From Kryptolebias marmoratus (Eukaryota; Chordata; Actinopteri; Cyprinodontiformes; Rivulidae): a stretch of DNA of 64,000 nt. The notes beneath the pieces are model-generated. The model was given only the letters and a program-made list of their open reading frames with translations. It searched no databases and had not been told where the DNA came from. Of the stretch, positions 37,446 through 60,320 are shown one piece after another (the first letter of the stretch is position 1; each line of letters begins with the position of its first letter). The DNA is taken from positions 24,337,780 through 24,401,779 of the forward strand of contig NC_051432.1 of assembly GCF_001649575.2 (NCBI RefSeq), written 5' to 3'. The translations under genes and the position numbers were made by a program.

Positions 37446-40400
37446 ATTTACCAGCATGTTTAAATGCTTTTCAAGCTCATGCTCTGATTATTCTGTTGTC
37501 CTCAAAACTTTATCTACATATTTGAATTCAGCCTGAAGCAAAAAGTCTGTTTTTTTCACACACTTCACACTCCAGTTCCCATTGTCTCTCCTGCTGTCTG
37601 GGTTTTTGGCTGGACATACAACACGAAGGGACAAAAATAGTCTGAAGAACAGTCTGAAGAAAACACCAAAAACAGGCAATCCACGGCTGATTGCTTCGAT
37701 CCAGGGGGAGCCACCTCTGAGAGAAGACGCTGACAGTGTCTTGATTAAAAATGACAATAATATGCACCGAGGGTAGATAAACAAAGTGCCTAATCAAGCT
37801 CTGCTTGGTTAATGAACACTCAAATGACTAAGGTTGTTTAGTCTCAGCTGTGATTTTAAATTCAAATGGCAAGATAACTTTTAAAGGTAACATTTTCCCT
37901 TTTGAAGGGTAACAAGGCATTCACCCAGATAAACATTTGCCTCTGTTGGGACCCAAACCAAAGTACCACTGGAAAGTTAAACCAGCAATGTTTCGCTTTA
38001 GTAAGTTTGTGAAATGAGAGATAAAGTTAGAGGAAAACAGGCGAAGCTGGTGATATATCTGAGCACCAGCCTAATACTCCACCAAATCCTTTAACACCAA
38101 GCAGCTGTGACAAACATTTCAGTTTCCCCGTGTTGCCCAGGCTGCAAGACTTCACAGTTTATCAAGGGATGCTTTCTATCTATTGCCTTGGCAGACGAGT
38201 GAGGAAGAGGAAGACAGAGAGGAGTCAGACGGAGAGGAGAAGATGGGTGGAGGACAGAAAAAGCATGAGAAGGAGGGGAAGAAAACAGTCAGTAATCCAC
38301 TCAAATACTTCCTCAACCTTCTTTCCTCAGCTCCTCCTGGCAAACAGCACATCCTCCATCCTCCAAAGAGAGAGGGCTTTGTAATCAGAGTTTTCTTCCT
38401 GTCCGACAGCTGGTTGCTCGTAGTGGCAGCCAATTAGAGAAGAGGAAGACACAGAAAAAAGAGATAGCAGGCTTTCTCAGTGACACTGGAGAGAGCTTCA
38501 CTGATGACTTCCTGTCGCTGTGACAGGCCGCAACGCGTCCAGACAACAGCCAGAGGAGCTGAGAGTCTGAACTGATGCTATAATTATAAAGATTAACAGA
38601 TGCAACGAGACAGAGGGATGTGCTTCAATGATTTGATCCGATAATTAATGCTGAAAGAATGATGCTTTCATAGTTTGAGTCATTTATGACTTAAAGGAAA
38701 GCAAGTAAAAAAAAATAAAACAATAAATAGATATAAAAACCTTGTAATTTATTCAGATACGGGAAAAAAAATTTTCATAGGATTACAGATGCTGAGCCAA
38801 CTGACCTTATAAGACAAAAATGGCTACAACTCAGCCAAGTTTACAGATACTGAGTGAAATTTTGGTGTGATAGTAACTGAGCACCATCCACAACACTCAG
38901 TCAGTTTTACAGATATTAAACTTATTTTGGTTTGGTACTGAGCATCCTTTAAAATAAGATTCATAACTTGAACAGGATTTTGTTAAAGATTTTGTTGTCT
39001 GGCCTTCTCTGCAGATATATTTTGCCTTTAAACTGTATTTTCTGTTTTTGGTTGCCTTTGGGAAAATAAATCCATTCCAGACTGAATGTATTGAATATAT
39101 TCATGAACTATAAATCCAGGTTATTTCTACACCTGAAACATAGATTTTCCACATTTTTAAAGATATTTCCAGTGAAGTTAAAAAATGTGCTTTATGTTTG
39201 ATTATTTTGTAAGATCCTGATAGAATCATCTGAATAACTGAGAAGATTTGTAGACTGAATTTTGGATCCAAACACTAAGTTCAGATGTTAGAGTTTAACT
39301 ATCGCTGCTCTTAGATGTAAGTTTATATTCTCATCTAAGTGTACACGTGTCAAGCACTGGGTACATTTTTTTTACTTCAAAGTATTTTCTGTTTTAAAAT
39401 GGCCAAAAATAAATACAGGATCCCTATTTTACCTTCATCCTTGACTGCTTATTCAAGTGCTGTGCTACCTAAAATGATTTACTGTAAATGAAGGAAAATG
39501 CTGTGGGGCCTAAAAAGAATTACCATAATTGGAAGGAAAAACTGTGTTGTGTAAAATAAATTATCATAAACTGTAGAAAATTTGCTTCTTTTGTAGGCAA
39601 ACCTGCTAACTAACCTTCAGTATCATGTTTTAAAACTGCAAGATTTGCCTAACATCTTGTTTTAATCTGTTTATGCTAAACTTAAAAAAATACAACTTCT
39701 TCACTTAAAAGTTAAAAGAAAAACCTTTTTACGTCCCAAAACATTTTTTTTTATTATTATTAAAGTTACAGTTACTTAACACAGCCACTGACTATTATTG
39801 CATGAAATGAACTTCCAGTTAAATGTATTAAAATGTGCTGTAATTTGTTTACTTTACTGACTGGACCACAAACAGAGGGTAGGATTATGCAGGGAATTAA
39901 ACTTTGGCACAACACCAGTTTTGTTACTTAGGCAAGCAACACTGTTTGTGAGCTTTCCTAATTTTGTAACATTTAGATTCAAACAAGAGTGCATTTCTTA
40001 ATAATAAACAGTAGTTTGAAGTGTGCAAAAATGTGAGCAGAGGAACCTCATTAAGGTCAGAAATTCAGTTCAGAACATGAATAATTGTCTTGTTCTTTGG
40101 TCATGGGATTTAGTTTCTCAAGGCAAGTTCTGATTTCTCTCTTGTTTACCAATTTTATCTCTTCCTTTATTTGTCAAATTTGACAATTTAGACCAGGATT
40201 AAGGCAAGCTAAACCAAAACTGACCAGATAAGAGTAAAATAAAGACTAACAAGAGAGAATTTCTCATGATAACTCTTGTCCCAAGATATCAGATGGTGAA
40301 ACGTATGTTTTTTTATTGCTGTCATTTAAGGAAGTAAAATAAGAACACTAATATAAAATCATTCTGTTTTTGTTTTGTTCCAACCTCTGTGCAGAGTCAC

Positions 40401-42722
40401 AAATGAATAAAACTTGTTCTGTTCCTGTAAATGGAATCTTTCACTGTGTAAACACTGTGTGTGTGTGTGTGTGTGTGCGCCTGGGTGTGTGTGCGTTTCT
40501 TATTGGCATCACAAGGGCAAAAGTTCTCTCCCCGCACTGCAGCGTCTGTTCTTTCCCATGCAGCCTATTTCTTCTCCTTTCAATCGTCTGAGCAGCTTAA
40601 GCTAACATGCAGAACTTGTGATTGTTAAAGCAGAAAACATGATTAAGTCTCGGCTCTTTCTTGAAAAAGATCCTCTGCAGTGAAGAGATTCTGCAGACTT
40701 AGCAAACACACACACACACACACCCTTCCGTCTGGGTCAAGAGACCACAGTGTTCAAGGATGATTATTTTCTCTGAGAGGAAACGTGTCTCATAGGAGGA
40801 CAGATACTTTTTAAATCAGTAATCACAGAATTTAAATTGTCATTTTGGTTCAGTATCACATTTAACGATCTTCACGGTCTTTGGCAGCATTAGAGCTCAA
40901 CTGTCACACACTAATTTCTTTTCTTCTCTAATTTACGTGACCTTTTACTGCTAAAAAGCTCAGTATGTTTTACAATTAGTTTTGTTTTCAGTGTCATTTG
41001 TTCATTTCTATGCAATTTGTGAAAAACCGCTTCGCTGATTTTCTTGACATTTTGTGTTCGAGTGGAGCAGAACAAATGATCAGACTGACTGAGATCCCTT
41101 TAATTAAAACTGGAATGTACTAATTGCCTCAGAGTCTGGATCAAAAGTTCACCCAGGCTTGTTTTCATCCACCAGAATATCAATGTTATGACTTACATGT
41201 TTTATGCTGTCATTTATTTTGGTGTAATTCCTTTCAGATGAAAATATGTGTGATAAGCTTCCCAAAAGATGCAACAGCAGATTGTTTCAGAAAGGGTGTA
41301 AAGGTCGAAGTGCTTTAATATCTGCATTTATTTCATTTTTTTGTCAAAAAATTTAATGGACTGAGTAATCAGCACTGCTGAATGGCAGCTGAACATGAAA
41401 TGCTAATTTGTTAAAAATAAACCCTCTCTGCTACATTGACCCACAGATGAGACACTTCTGCACACACCCAAACTGCACACACACACACCCATACATGCAA
41501 GTACATCAAAAATGAAATAATACTGCGCAAAGGGTTTAGAGGATAATCCAAGCAAGTGGAGTGTACTACATGGCCACAGGCATTAAATTCCCTCTTCTTT
41601 CAGAAAGGTCAAGACTGTGAGGTTGGGTCAGAGGATGGACATGATCATAAATCTGCTCTTCCTTTTGAATTTTCTTTGTCTACATTCACTGTTGTTCATT
41701 TTCTTTTTCTGCTGTAGTCAGTTTATGTATGTATAGGAAGTCATCAGCTAGAGACAAGTGAGTATTTTACAGTAAATTCAGAAGTGACTGTTTGCATCGC
41801 TGATCTTTAACCACTGATTGGTGGTTTTGATCTCGACGAAACAACTGGCGCTTCATGTTATAGCTCCTGTCAGGTCCGAGTCCTGCAGACCCCCGTGGGG
41901 ACGTATTCATGTTGTAGAGAAGCAGCAATTCCGACAACAACCAAGCTCTGATATCCTCTGATGACTCTACACACACAGAGATGGGGGCTTAATGAAGCTT
42001 TTATGGCCCTGGTTAAAGGCTATTGGGTGCATGCTTTTTCACTCTGAGCGAAGTTCAAAACAGTTATGCCAGTGTTGGCAAACAGCCGAGCCTGAGGGCC
42101 AGTGAGTGCCCCATGCACTCACAGCATCTTCCAGTTCAGGATTTGTGAGGCTTTAATGTGTTGTGGCTTTTGCAGACATCATACGGGTTTCAGTTTACAT
42201 CAAGATTGAGCTCTCTTAGACCCGCAGGGTGCACCGAGAGTGAAAATAGAAACAGAATGACGATCTAAATCAAAGTTGTGCTTGTCTTTAAAATAATCCA
42301 GCTCAATCCACAGAGATTATGAAATTGCATGTTTACTACTAGACTGTAATTTCTCAGGCTGCAGTGGCATTCTGATGTTCTTAAATAAAAAAATGCTTCA
42401 TCCATTTAATATTTTAATTTCATAAAGTTATGGAGTATAACCCTTAATGTAGCATCTGACTGGCCTGGGGCTGTTGGAGACTAGATGGAGACTCAAAATT
42501 GTGGAAAATTCAAGCAAACAGAACCTCTGTGACTTACATCAAGAAACTGAGAACCCTGCAAACGTTTCAAGACATTTTGGAGACTACTTCACAAATACCT
42601 TTCACCAACTAGTCTCAAACAGTCTCAGCTCAGTGAGATCCACTGGGTTGCCATTTCAGTCTACCCCAGGACCAACAGGACCAGAAACATGAGACAAACA
42701 CTGAAACATGATCAGATTAACT
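37446..42722. other. Non-coding DNA, no gene seen
   Basis: Mostly unique AT-rich sequence. Includes a purine-rich tract at 38195-38290, a family B fragment at 38795-38935 (minus), CA/GT runs at 40457-40480 and 40706-40722, and a weak inverted repeat at about 40095-40300. No exon supported. Confidence 0.35.
38795..38935 (-). repeat. Fragment of dispersed repeat family B
   Basis: AAAAATGGCTACAACTCAGC and GAAATTTTGGTGTGATAGTA match reversed family B blocks; ends are eroded. Confidence 0.5.
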
Positions 42723-42730
42723 TCTAAAGC

Positions 42731-43017
42731 CGTGGTTCCCAAAGTTGAGGTCAGAACCCCACTTTAGGTCATGAAGCGCCAAGTATGAGGTCTTCAGAAA
42801 AGTTTTGGAAATCAAATAAACTTTAAAAATGATTGCCAATAGCATATTTAGCCCTAACTGTACAAAAAAATACAAATAATGGCCTTAAATGCATAAAAAA
42901 CCTATGCAATGTTTGACAAGGCTCTTTATTTGTACCCTTCAGCTAAATAGTTGGGACACAGGTCTTTGCAACTTTTCTTTTTTGTGAGTAAAAAACAGAA
43001 ATGCTTGGGAACCTCCA
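42731..43017. mobile_element. hAT-type MITE with target-site duplication
   Basis: 287 bp starting CGTGGTTCCCAAAGTTGAGG and ending CTTGGGAACCTCCA, so the ends are inverted. Flanked by TCTAAAGC (42723-42730) and TCTAAAAG (43018-43025), an 8-bp duplication with one mismatch. Related to the element at 51352 (shared GGTCAGAACCCCAC-type internal block). Confidence 0.8.
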
Positions 43018-43025
43018 TCTAAAAG

Positions 43026-44114
43026 TACATTTAGATTCACCAGTAAAGCTAATATGTATTTTACACCTGTAGAAACAAAACCTAAGCGTGCACAAGGCCA
43101 ACAAAGCCAAGATTCAGTACTAGAGATCCTCTCACTATGAGAAAACAAGCTAATTTCACCACCATTTAGCCCAACAAAACTTTTAATATCACCAACTTAT
43201 CTTCTGTCTATTACCCACTGATAAATACCTGTAAATAACTCATCATTTAGAAGGACAACAGTAGTGAAAATCCTGTGAGTTTGGCTTTGTGTGCTCTGTG
43301 GACACTGTTTGTATTCCTGCTGTTATTTCAGCCTCAAATTGCAAAGTCAGGCCGATATTTTACCTTGAGGAATTTGTCCTTTAGCATCTGAGAGCTCTGT
43401 GCCACTCAGCACTTTTTCCTCCAGACTCCAGAAATCATTATCAGCCACTGCTGGGTATTTACACAGCGGCCAAGTTGGTTCTTTGATTTTTCCGCCTCCG
43501 CTCTGACATCTATAACTCCCAGATGGACATGACTTGAGCAAAGATTCAACATCGAATCATCCTCTAATAAAGGTGTGTGTTTTTGTGTCGCAAAAGATGC
43601 AAAATAATGCCTTAATCTTGAGCACTGATAACTTGAACATAACATTTTTAAACCATCAATGTATTCACGCAATTACTGAGTCAATCTCCTTAAGAACCTA
43701 AAGAAAAAATCAATAATGCTGTAAATTTTACATCAACCAGACTAAGGAGGAGCATTAACTTTTTTCCATCAAATAAGAAAATCCTAATACTGCCATGTCA
43801 AACAAATCTCTTTACAATGTTTGTAAAAAGCAACTGCTTGTTGCAGAAAAATAAGATTCTTGGATAAGATACTGATAGGCCCGCTGAGATGACATCAGTA
43901 GATGTAAGAGGATCGTTGTGTGTAGTTCTTTTGTTCACAGTTCAGTGTTATAACAAGAGTGGTGACGTCTTCCTGATAAGGATCTTACTTTTCTCAAGAT
44001 AGAACGTGTTTATGTCGATGGCGCTGAGGCCACGAATGTCTCAGTTCTCCTGGAGTTGAGTAGAGGTTTACTATTAGCTAATGTTGTGTTCTTTCACATC
44101 GGTATGTCGTATTT
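43026..44114. other. Non-coding DNA, no gene seen
   Basis: Unique sequence next to ccdc85a exon 2; no additional exon recognised. Confidence 0.35.
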
Positions 44115-44332
44115 GAGAAAGAATTGTTTTGTAAATCTGAAATACAATTTAAAAAACTGTCGCTCATTTGGCTAGCCATTTGTCTAGCCTGGATGAAGGC
44201 TTTTGGCTCTTTCTCCATACGAAGTGATCGATGACTGATGCCACAGATGATAAAGTAATAACTATTGATAACTATTCAGTAGTTATCAAGTAATAGAACA
44301 TCACTTCAGACATGACTTGACTATCCCTTTGA
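44115..44332. mobile_element. Right half of the same TTAA MITE family, without the LTR
   Basis: GAGAAAGAATTGTTTTGTAA and TCTAGCCTGGATGAAGGCTT match 31131-31800 in order, ending GACTATCCCTTTGA where the other copy has the TTAA boundary. The left half is not recognised. It provides the pre-insertion sequence for the LTR site. Confidence 0.7.
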
Positions 44333-44417
44333 AGATAGTGAACAGTATTTCAGGAAATCTGTCCAAGGAAAAGTTTGATTATTACAGAATTATATTTTTT
44401 CGTGACTTCAAACTTCA

Positions 44418-48550
<4,133 letters not shown>

Positions 48551-49139
48551 AAAAATACACCTCTGCTGCAGCGACACCTACTGGTCAGCTTCACTCCAAA
48601 AAGTCTGAAGCAGGAGCGTTTTCAGCTCTTCAGTGAAAACTGAAGATTCTTATATTTTCAGAAAAAAATCAATAGCTTTCCAGCATGTGAGTCAGTATTT
48701 TGAAACTCTAAGCAGCCACAAGGGTTCAGCTGCAAGATGACTCCAGTAGTCTATTTTTGCATTTTAATTTGGAAAAGTGTCCCTTTTTTAAAAGTTTTCA
48801 TTAAAAGTTCATTAAAAACAAACCAACAAAAAATTGTGAATTGCAATAGAAGACAAAAATATATGTTTTTATTTGTTCTTCTTGTATTTATTAATAGTTT
48901 CAAACTCCAGATTCCAACAAAGAAGCTATTAATATAAAAAAATATATATATTTTTACCATTAAAACCTTTAAACATAGAAAGTGGAATGTTTGTCTCTTA
49001 ATTTTGGTGTACTAATATCAAATGTGCACATCATATAAATACAGAAAAGCCCCCAAACTGCTGCTCTCATTTATGTAAACTAAGATAGGCTACACCAAGA
49101 GATTTTTTAAATTAAGCCTAATTTACTGTAAAACATCAA
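48551..49139. other. Intergenic DNA between ccdc85a and sec23b
   Basis: AT-rich; no element recognised except a short TATATATATTT run at about 48942-48953. Confidence 0.4.
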
Positions 49140-50145
49140 TAAAATTAAAGGCCTAGCATTCCTTGAAGGAATGCATCGTCTGCCTGCTTTTGTGCCAAAT
49201 TTTAGACTAAGATCATGATACGTTGGGACAGAGTTATAGCTGTTTTAGTTTTTTTCGAACCTTGAAAATAACATTATGTGCAAGTCTCACAAAATGTCAC
49301 GCTCGGAGTATGTGTTCTGAATAACTACTACTACCACATCAAATTTTAGCTCAGTATCTGTTAAACTGACTGAGTTAAAGCCTTTTTCGCATTGGGTAAT
49401 GTCGATTAGCTTTGGCAGCTATTTTGAATTGGAGTGACTTCAAACAATAATGAATTGTAGATGTACATCCAGTGATTATTTTATTAAAGTTTCAATAAAA
49501 TCACGAGAGATTTTGGCAACATACGTTCAAGGCTGACACTAACAGTAATTGCTAAAATATTGAGCAAAAGTTCTGTGCAATGAGTAGCACTTGGAGTTTA
49601 TGTTCTGAATGACTCTCAGCTACTACCACTCCTAATTTTAGCACAGTATCTGTCTAAACAATGGCCATTTTTGTGTTTTCTAAGGTCTGATGGCTGTGGC
49701 GACTATCTTGAACTGAGTTGTTAATCAATTATAAAGACACATCCATTGATTATTTCCCAGAGGTTTAATTCAAATCTGTCCACTGGGTTACAAGATATTT
49801 TGCTAACAGACAGTCAATTGTGTCCAAATAGTTAAAGTAAAAACTGTAAACGAATTCCTTGCACGATCTGTAAGCATCCTGAATGTGTTGGGGATCAGTT
49901 TCGGCTACTTCCACACCAGATTTTAGGTCAATATTTGTTAAACTGACTGAGTTAGTCATATTAATGGAGTTTAAGCTCTGAATGATTCTCAGCTACCACT
50001 ACTCCAATCTTTAGCACAATATCTAACTGAATTATGGCCATTTTGTGTTTTTTAAGGCCTGTGATAGCCATCTTGAATGGTGTTGACTGCAAAAGTAATT
50101 CAGTTGTAGACATGCCATGATTACTTCCTGCAAGTTATATTAAGA
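49140..50145 (+). repeat. Dispersed repeat family B array between the two promoters, three monomers
   Basis: Cores at about 49414, 49690 and 50060, each followed by the CCA.TGATTA...AGTTTCA block. Starts at TTCCTTGAAGGAATGCATCG. Ends about 125 bp before the sec23b promoter motifs. Confidence 0.7.
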
Positions 50146-50271
50146 TGGATAAAATTATTAGCCACGGGGGGGAAATAAGTAATAAGAAATAAAAAAAATA
50201 ACACGCATATCGCACTGTATACATTAAATCATCACAAAGATGGCACACGTTTCCACGTAAGCCATAACTGA

Positions 50272-50340
50272 ACTCCATTTCCCAGAAGGCACCTACTTCC
50301 GCAGTACGCCTGAGTGACGTCATATACAGCAGAGCCAATA
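50272..50340 (+). promoter_or_regulatory. sec23b: sec23b upstream promoter: ZNF143-like, ETS, CRE palindrome and CCAAT elements
   Basis: In order: a ZNF143/SBS-like site at 50272-50290 (16 of 19 positions match the ACTACAATTCCCAGAATGC form), an ETS-type ACTTCCG at 50295-50301, a perfect CRE/ATF palindrome TGACGTCA at 50315-50322, and a CCAAT box at 50335-50339. No TATA box precedes the inferred start, as expected for a housekeeping promoter. CREB3L2 is known to drive Sec23 genes in secretory cells, so the CRE is a plausible input; that link is inference here. Confidence 0.6.
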
Positions 50341-50534
50341 GGAATCTCCTGAACTCTGAGTAACACGTCGCTCTAGTAAAGTGAAAAACCGGCCGGCTGA
50401 CAGGAGCGATTCATTCACCGACGTCTTTCTGTCATCTACGTTTGTCCGATTTTACCTCCAAATGCTGTAATTCGTCTCGAACACAACAGTCTGTTTAGCT
50501 GCGGTCCAGTCTCGAAGCCAACTCGATATAAAAG
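50340..50534 (+). other. sec23b: sec23b non-coding first exon (5' UTR), approximate 5' end
   Basis: A locally GC-richer stretch ends in a good donor (AAAG|GTAAGA) at 50534/50535. It lies downstream of CRE and CCAAT elements and upstream of an acceptor at 52186-52187 (TTTATTTCTGCTGAAG) that would join 7 nt before the sec23b ATG. The transcription start is inferred, not visible. The resulting 5' UTR intron is 50535-52187 and contains an hAT MITE. Confidence 0.6.
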
Positions 50535-51351
50535 GTAAGAGCTCGGCTTTATTTTTGTCGAAAAGCAAAAAAAAGTAGGTCGCCCATTTTTTTTAGCTTC
50601 CATTTAAGTGACAGGAAGTGGGTTAATGCTACATTCCGTTAGCCTGGCTCAGCTCGCTGTTCGAGGCGGCGTTGACTTGTAGATGTTTGACCGTTCAAAC
50701 AGCAAGGAGACTTTTACTATTTTGTTAATATTAAGCAACACTCGAAGCATCTTGAACAGAATTTCCTCTGCGTATATATATGAATGAGTCCAGAGCGTAA
50801 ATTCCCGAGCAGAACGGGGACCAGCCCTCTGCGGCGTCTTTATCAGGGTTGATATACGTGGCTCGTAGTTCGTATTATTGACTGAGTGTATTCAAGATCT
50901 CACTTTTACTCCTCGAAAAAAGTGAGAAAAATCTCACACAGAGCAAAAGAGTTATGTTGGCATATAGTTCAGGATTTAATAAACAATTTATCTAAAATCA
51001 ACAGTTTAAATTTCGACAAAGAAGGTGATACATATAGATAAGTGGTAAATGTTCATATTCTGTTGCACCTTTTTAACTTTATCTTTAACATTTTCTTTTC
51101 CTAATTTACTTCTAATCCCCTCAGTAATATAATTTGTATGCATTACAGATTACGTATGCATCGATTTTTCCACACAGTCAAAAACTTGATGAGTGTAAAT
51201 TCTTGTGAAACTATTTGGTTTAAACGTCAGCCTGTAATCTTCCCATAGAAAGATGATCACTAACTTAAAGCCTCAAGCAATTTCACCCATATTATAACTA
51301 AAAATATCACCTTCCTGTTACATTGATTCACTAGCCTACAGTAGTTTAGAC

Positions 51352-51626
51352 CTGTGGTTCCTATAGTTAAGGTCAGGACCCCACTGTGGGTCGTGAAACA
51401 AGCGTGGGGTCCTAAGATGGTTTCCAGAAATTAAATCAAAGTTAAAATTGATTTCTAACAACACCTTTTTGCCATAAATAATATCAACAGCAGTTTAGGC
51501 TGTTGTGTATCCTTGTTTTCTGGCTTACTGACTTTTTTTTTTGTACACTTCAACCAGCAGCAGTAGATGTCACAAATCTTTGCTGATGTTTTGTGGGTCA
51601 GAACCTAAAAGGTTTAGGAACCATTG
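51352..51626. mobile_element. hAT-type MITE in the sec23b 5' UTR intron
   Basis: 275 bp starting CTGTGGTTCCTATAG and ending TTTAGGAACCATTG (inverted ends). Flanked by GTTTAGAC (51344-51351) and GTCCAGAC (51627-51634), an 8-bp duplication with two mismatches. Same family as 42731. Confidence 0.7.
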
Positions 51627-52002
51627 GTCCAGACAAAACTGTATATTAGTCTCAAACTGTCTTAATCGCATCTGACTGCTTTACTAGGCCTTTTCTAAAT
51701 GCTTCTGAAAACTGCATAAAAATGTTGTGATCCCTAGTGAAAGTGATCCTGTTGCTTCAGTTGCTTAGTGATGCTTTGCAAAGGGCGTCACTAATGTCCA
51801 AACGGGACATACCAATACACATATGGCCTAAATAAATAGCACTAATCAAAGGTTGGGCACACCTGCTCATTCATTTCAGGAATTGTTTTCACTGTGCTCT
51901 CGTCACGAAAACTTGCTGAGCAGGTTTTGTGACGGCCTTTATGTGCGTCATGCTTTCAAGGATCCATGTCTTAAATTAGCACGGCAGAGAAAAGATCCCG
52001 CG

Positions 52003-59386
<7,384 letters not shown>

Positions 59387-60320
59387 ACCTAGTCCACCAC
59401 AAAAAAAAGGAAGAGTACAATCTTCTAGGATCCAACAACATTTCCATGTTTTTGTAAAGAAGCCAGATTTCCAGTCTACTGTTTGAGCTTGATCCACTTT
59501 CACTGTTGTCTGCCTCGACTTGTGAGATTTCCACGATTCTAAAGAAGCAAAGGGAAAGGGTCAGGATTGGTGTATTTGTGAAAATAAATCTAGCAACACG
59601 TTGTCATTTAGACTTTATGAGTCTGCAACGAAAGATTGTGCATGTAAGCAATATGAACATCCTCTATTTTATACTACTTACATCTGACAGTGAAAAGACT
59701 AATATTTACATTAGTTCCTCGTTTGTCTTTCTGTGTTTGTTGCATCAGACTGGAGTGAAGCTGCTGTGAAATAAGATGCTTGTATTTGTGCTTGCTTTGT
59801 CTATAGCTAAAGATGAAATGTTTAGACTTTGTCATGAATAAATTATAGAAGAATCTCAAAATGTTCACATGGCTGATCAGACCTAACCCTGGGGTCTTGT
59901 TAAGAATCAGTTTGTACAACAATAAGATGCAACTTTTTCGAAGAAAATTCTCTCACTGGATAATGAAGATCCACATTCGGAGGAGAGGAAATCCCATCTG
60001 CTCGACTGGGACAGTCTGTTTTTTTTTTATTCAACACCAAACATTAAGGTCTATTTTTAACTTGGACTATACGGGACATTCTATAGTCTCATCTGGACTC
60101 GTTAACCATCTGTCCAAGTGTCTTTGTAATCTCACTTTAATACAGAGCAAAACTGTAAAAAGAAGAGTTGTCTGATTGAAATCCTGCCAGCATGAAACTG
60201 TCTGTGTTGTGTGTTCTTTCCACCAGAATGTCAGGAACTTCTTTCTCTTTTCTGAGTGATAAGGCTTTATTTTGAACATCTTTAAATAATACAACAAATA
60301 AAACTTAAATTAAAAAAGTC
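59387..60320 (+). other. sec23b: sec23b 3' UTR (extent uncertain)
   Basis: Follows the TAG at 59384-59386. AATAAA hexamers occur at 59583-59588, 59837-59842 and 60297-60302. The second sits after about 450 nt of UTR and the third would give a UTR of roughly 930 nt. No coding potential is seen in either strand. Confidence 0.5.
59837..59842 (+). terminator. sec23b: Polyadenylation signal AATAAA, likely main sec23b site
   Basis: Canonical hexamer about 450 nt after the sec23b stop codon. Alternative hexamers lie at 59583 and 60297, so alternative polyadenylation is possible. Confidence 0.5.

Noticed and set aside
40095..40300. Possible fold-back element
   Set aside because: Inverted segments (TTTCTCTCTTGTTTAC versus AACAAGAGAGAATTTC) are short and interrupted, with no clear termini or target duplication.
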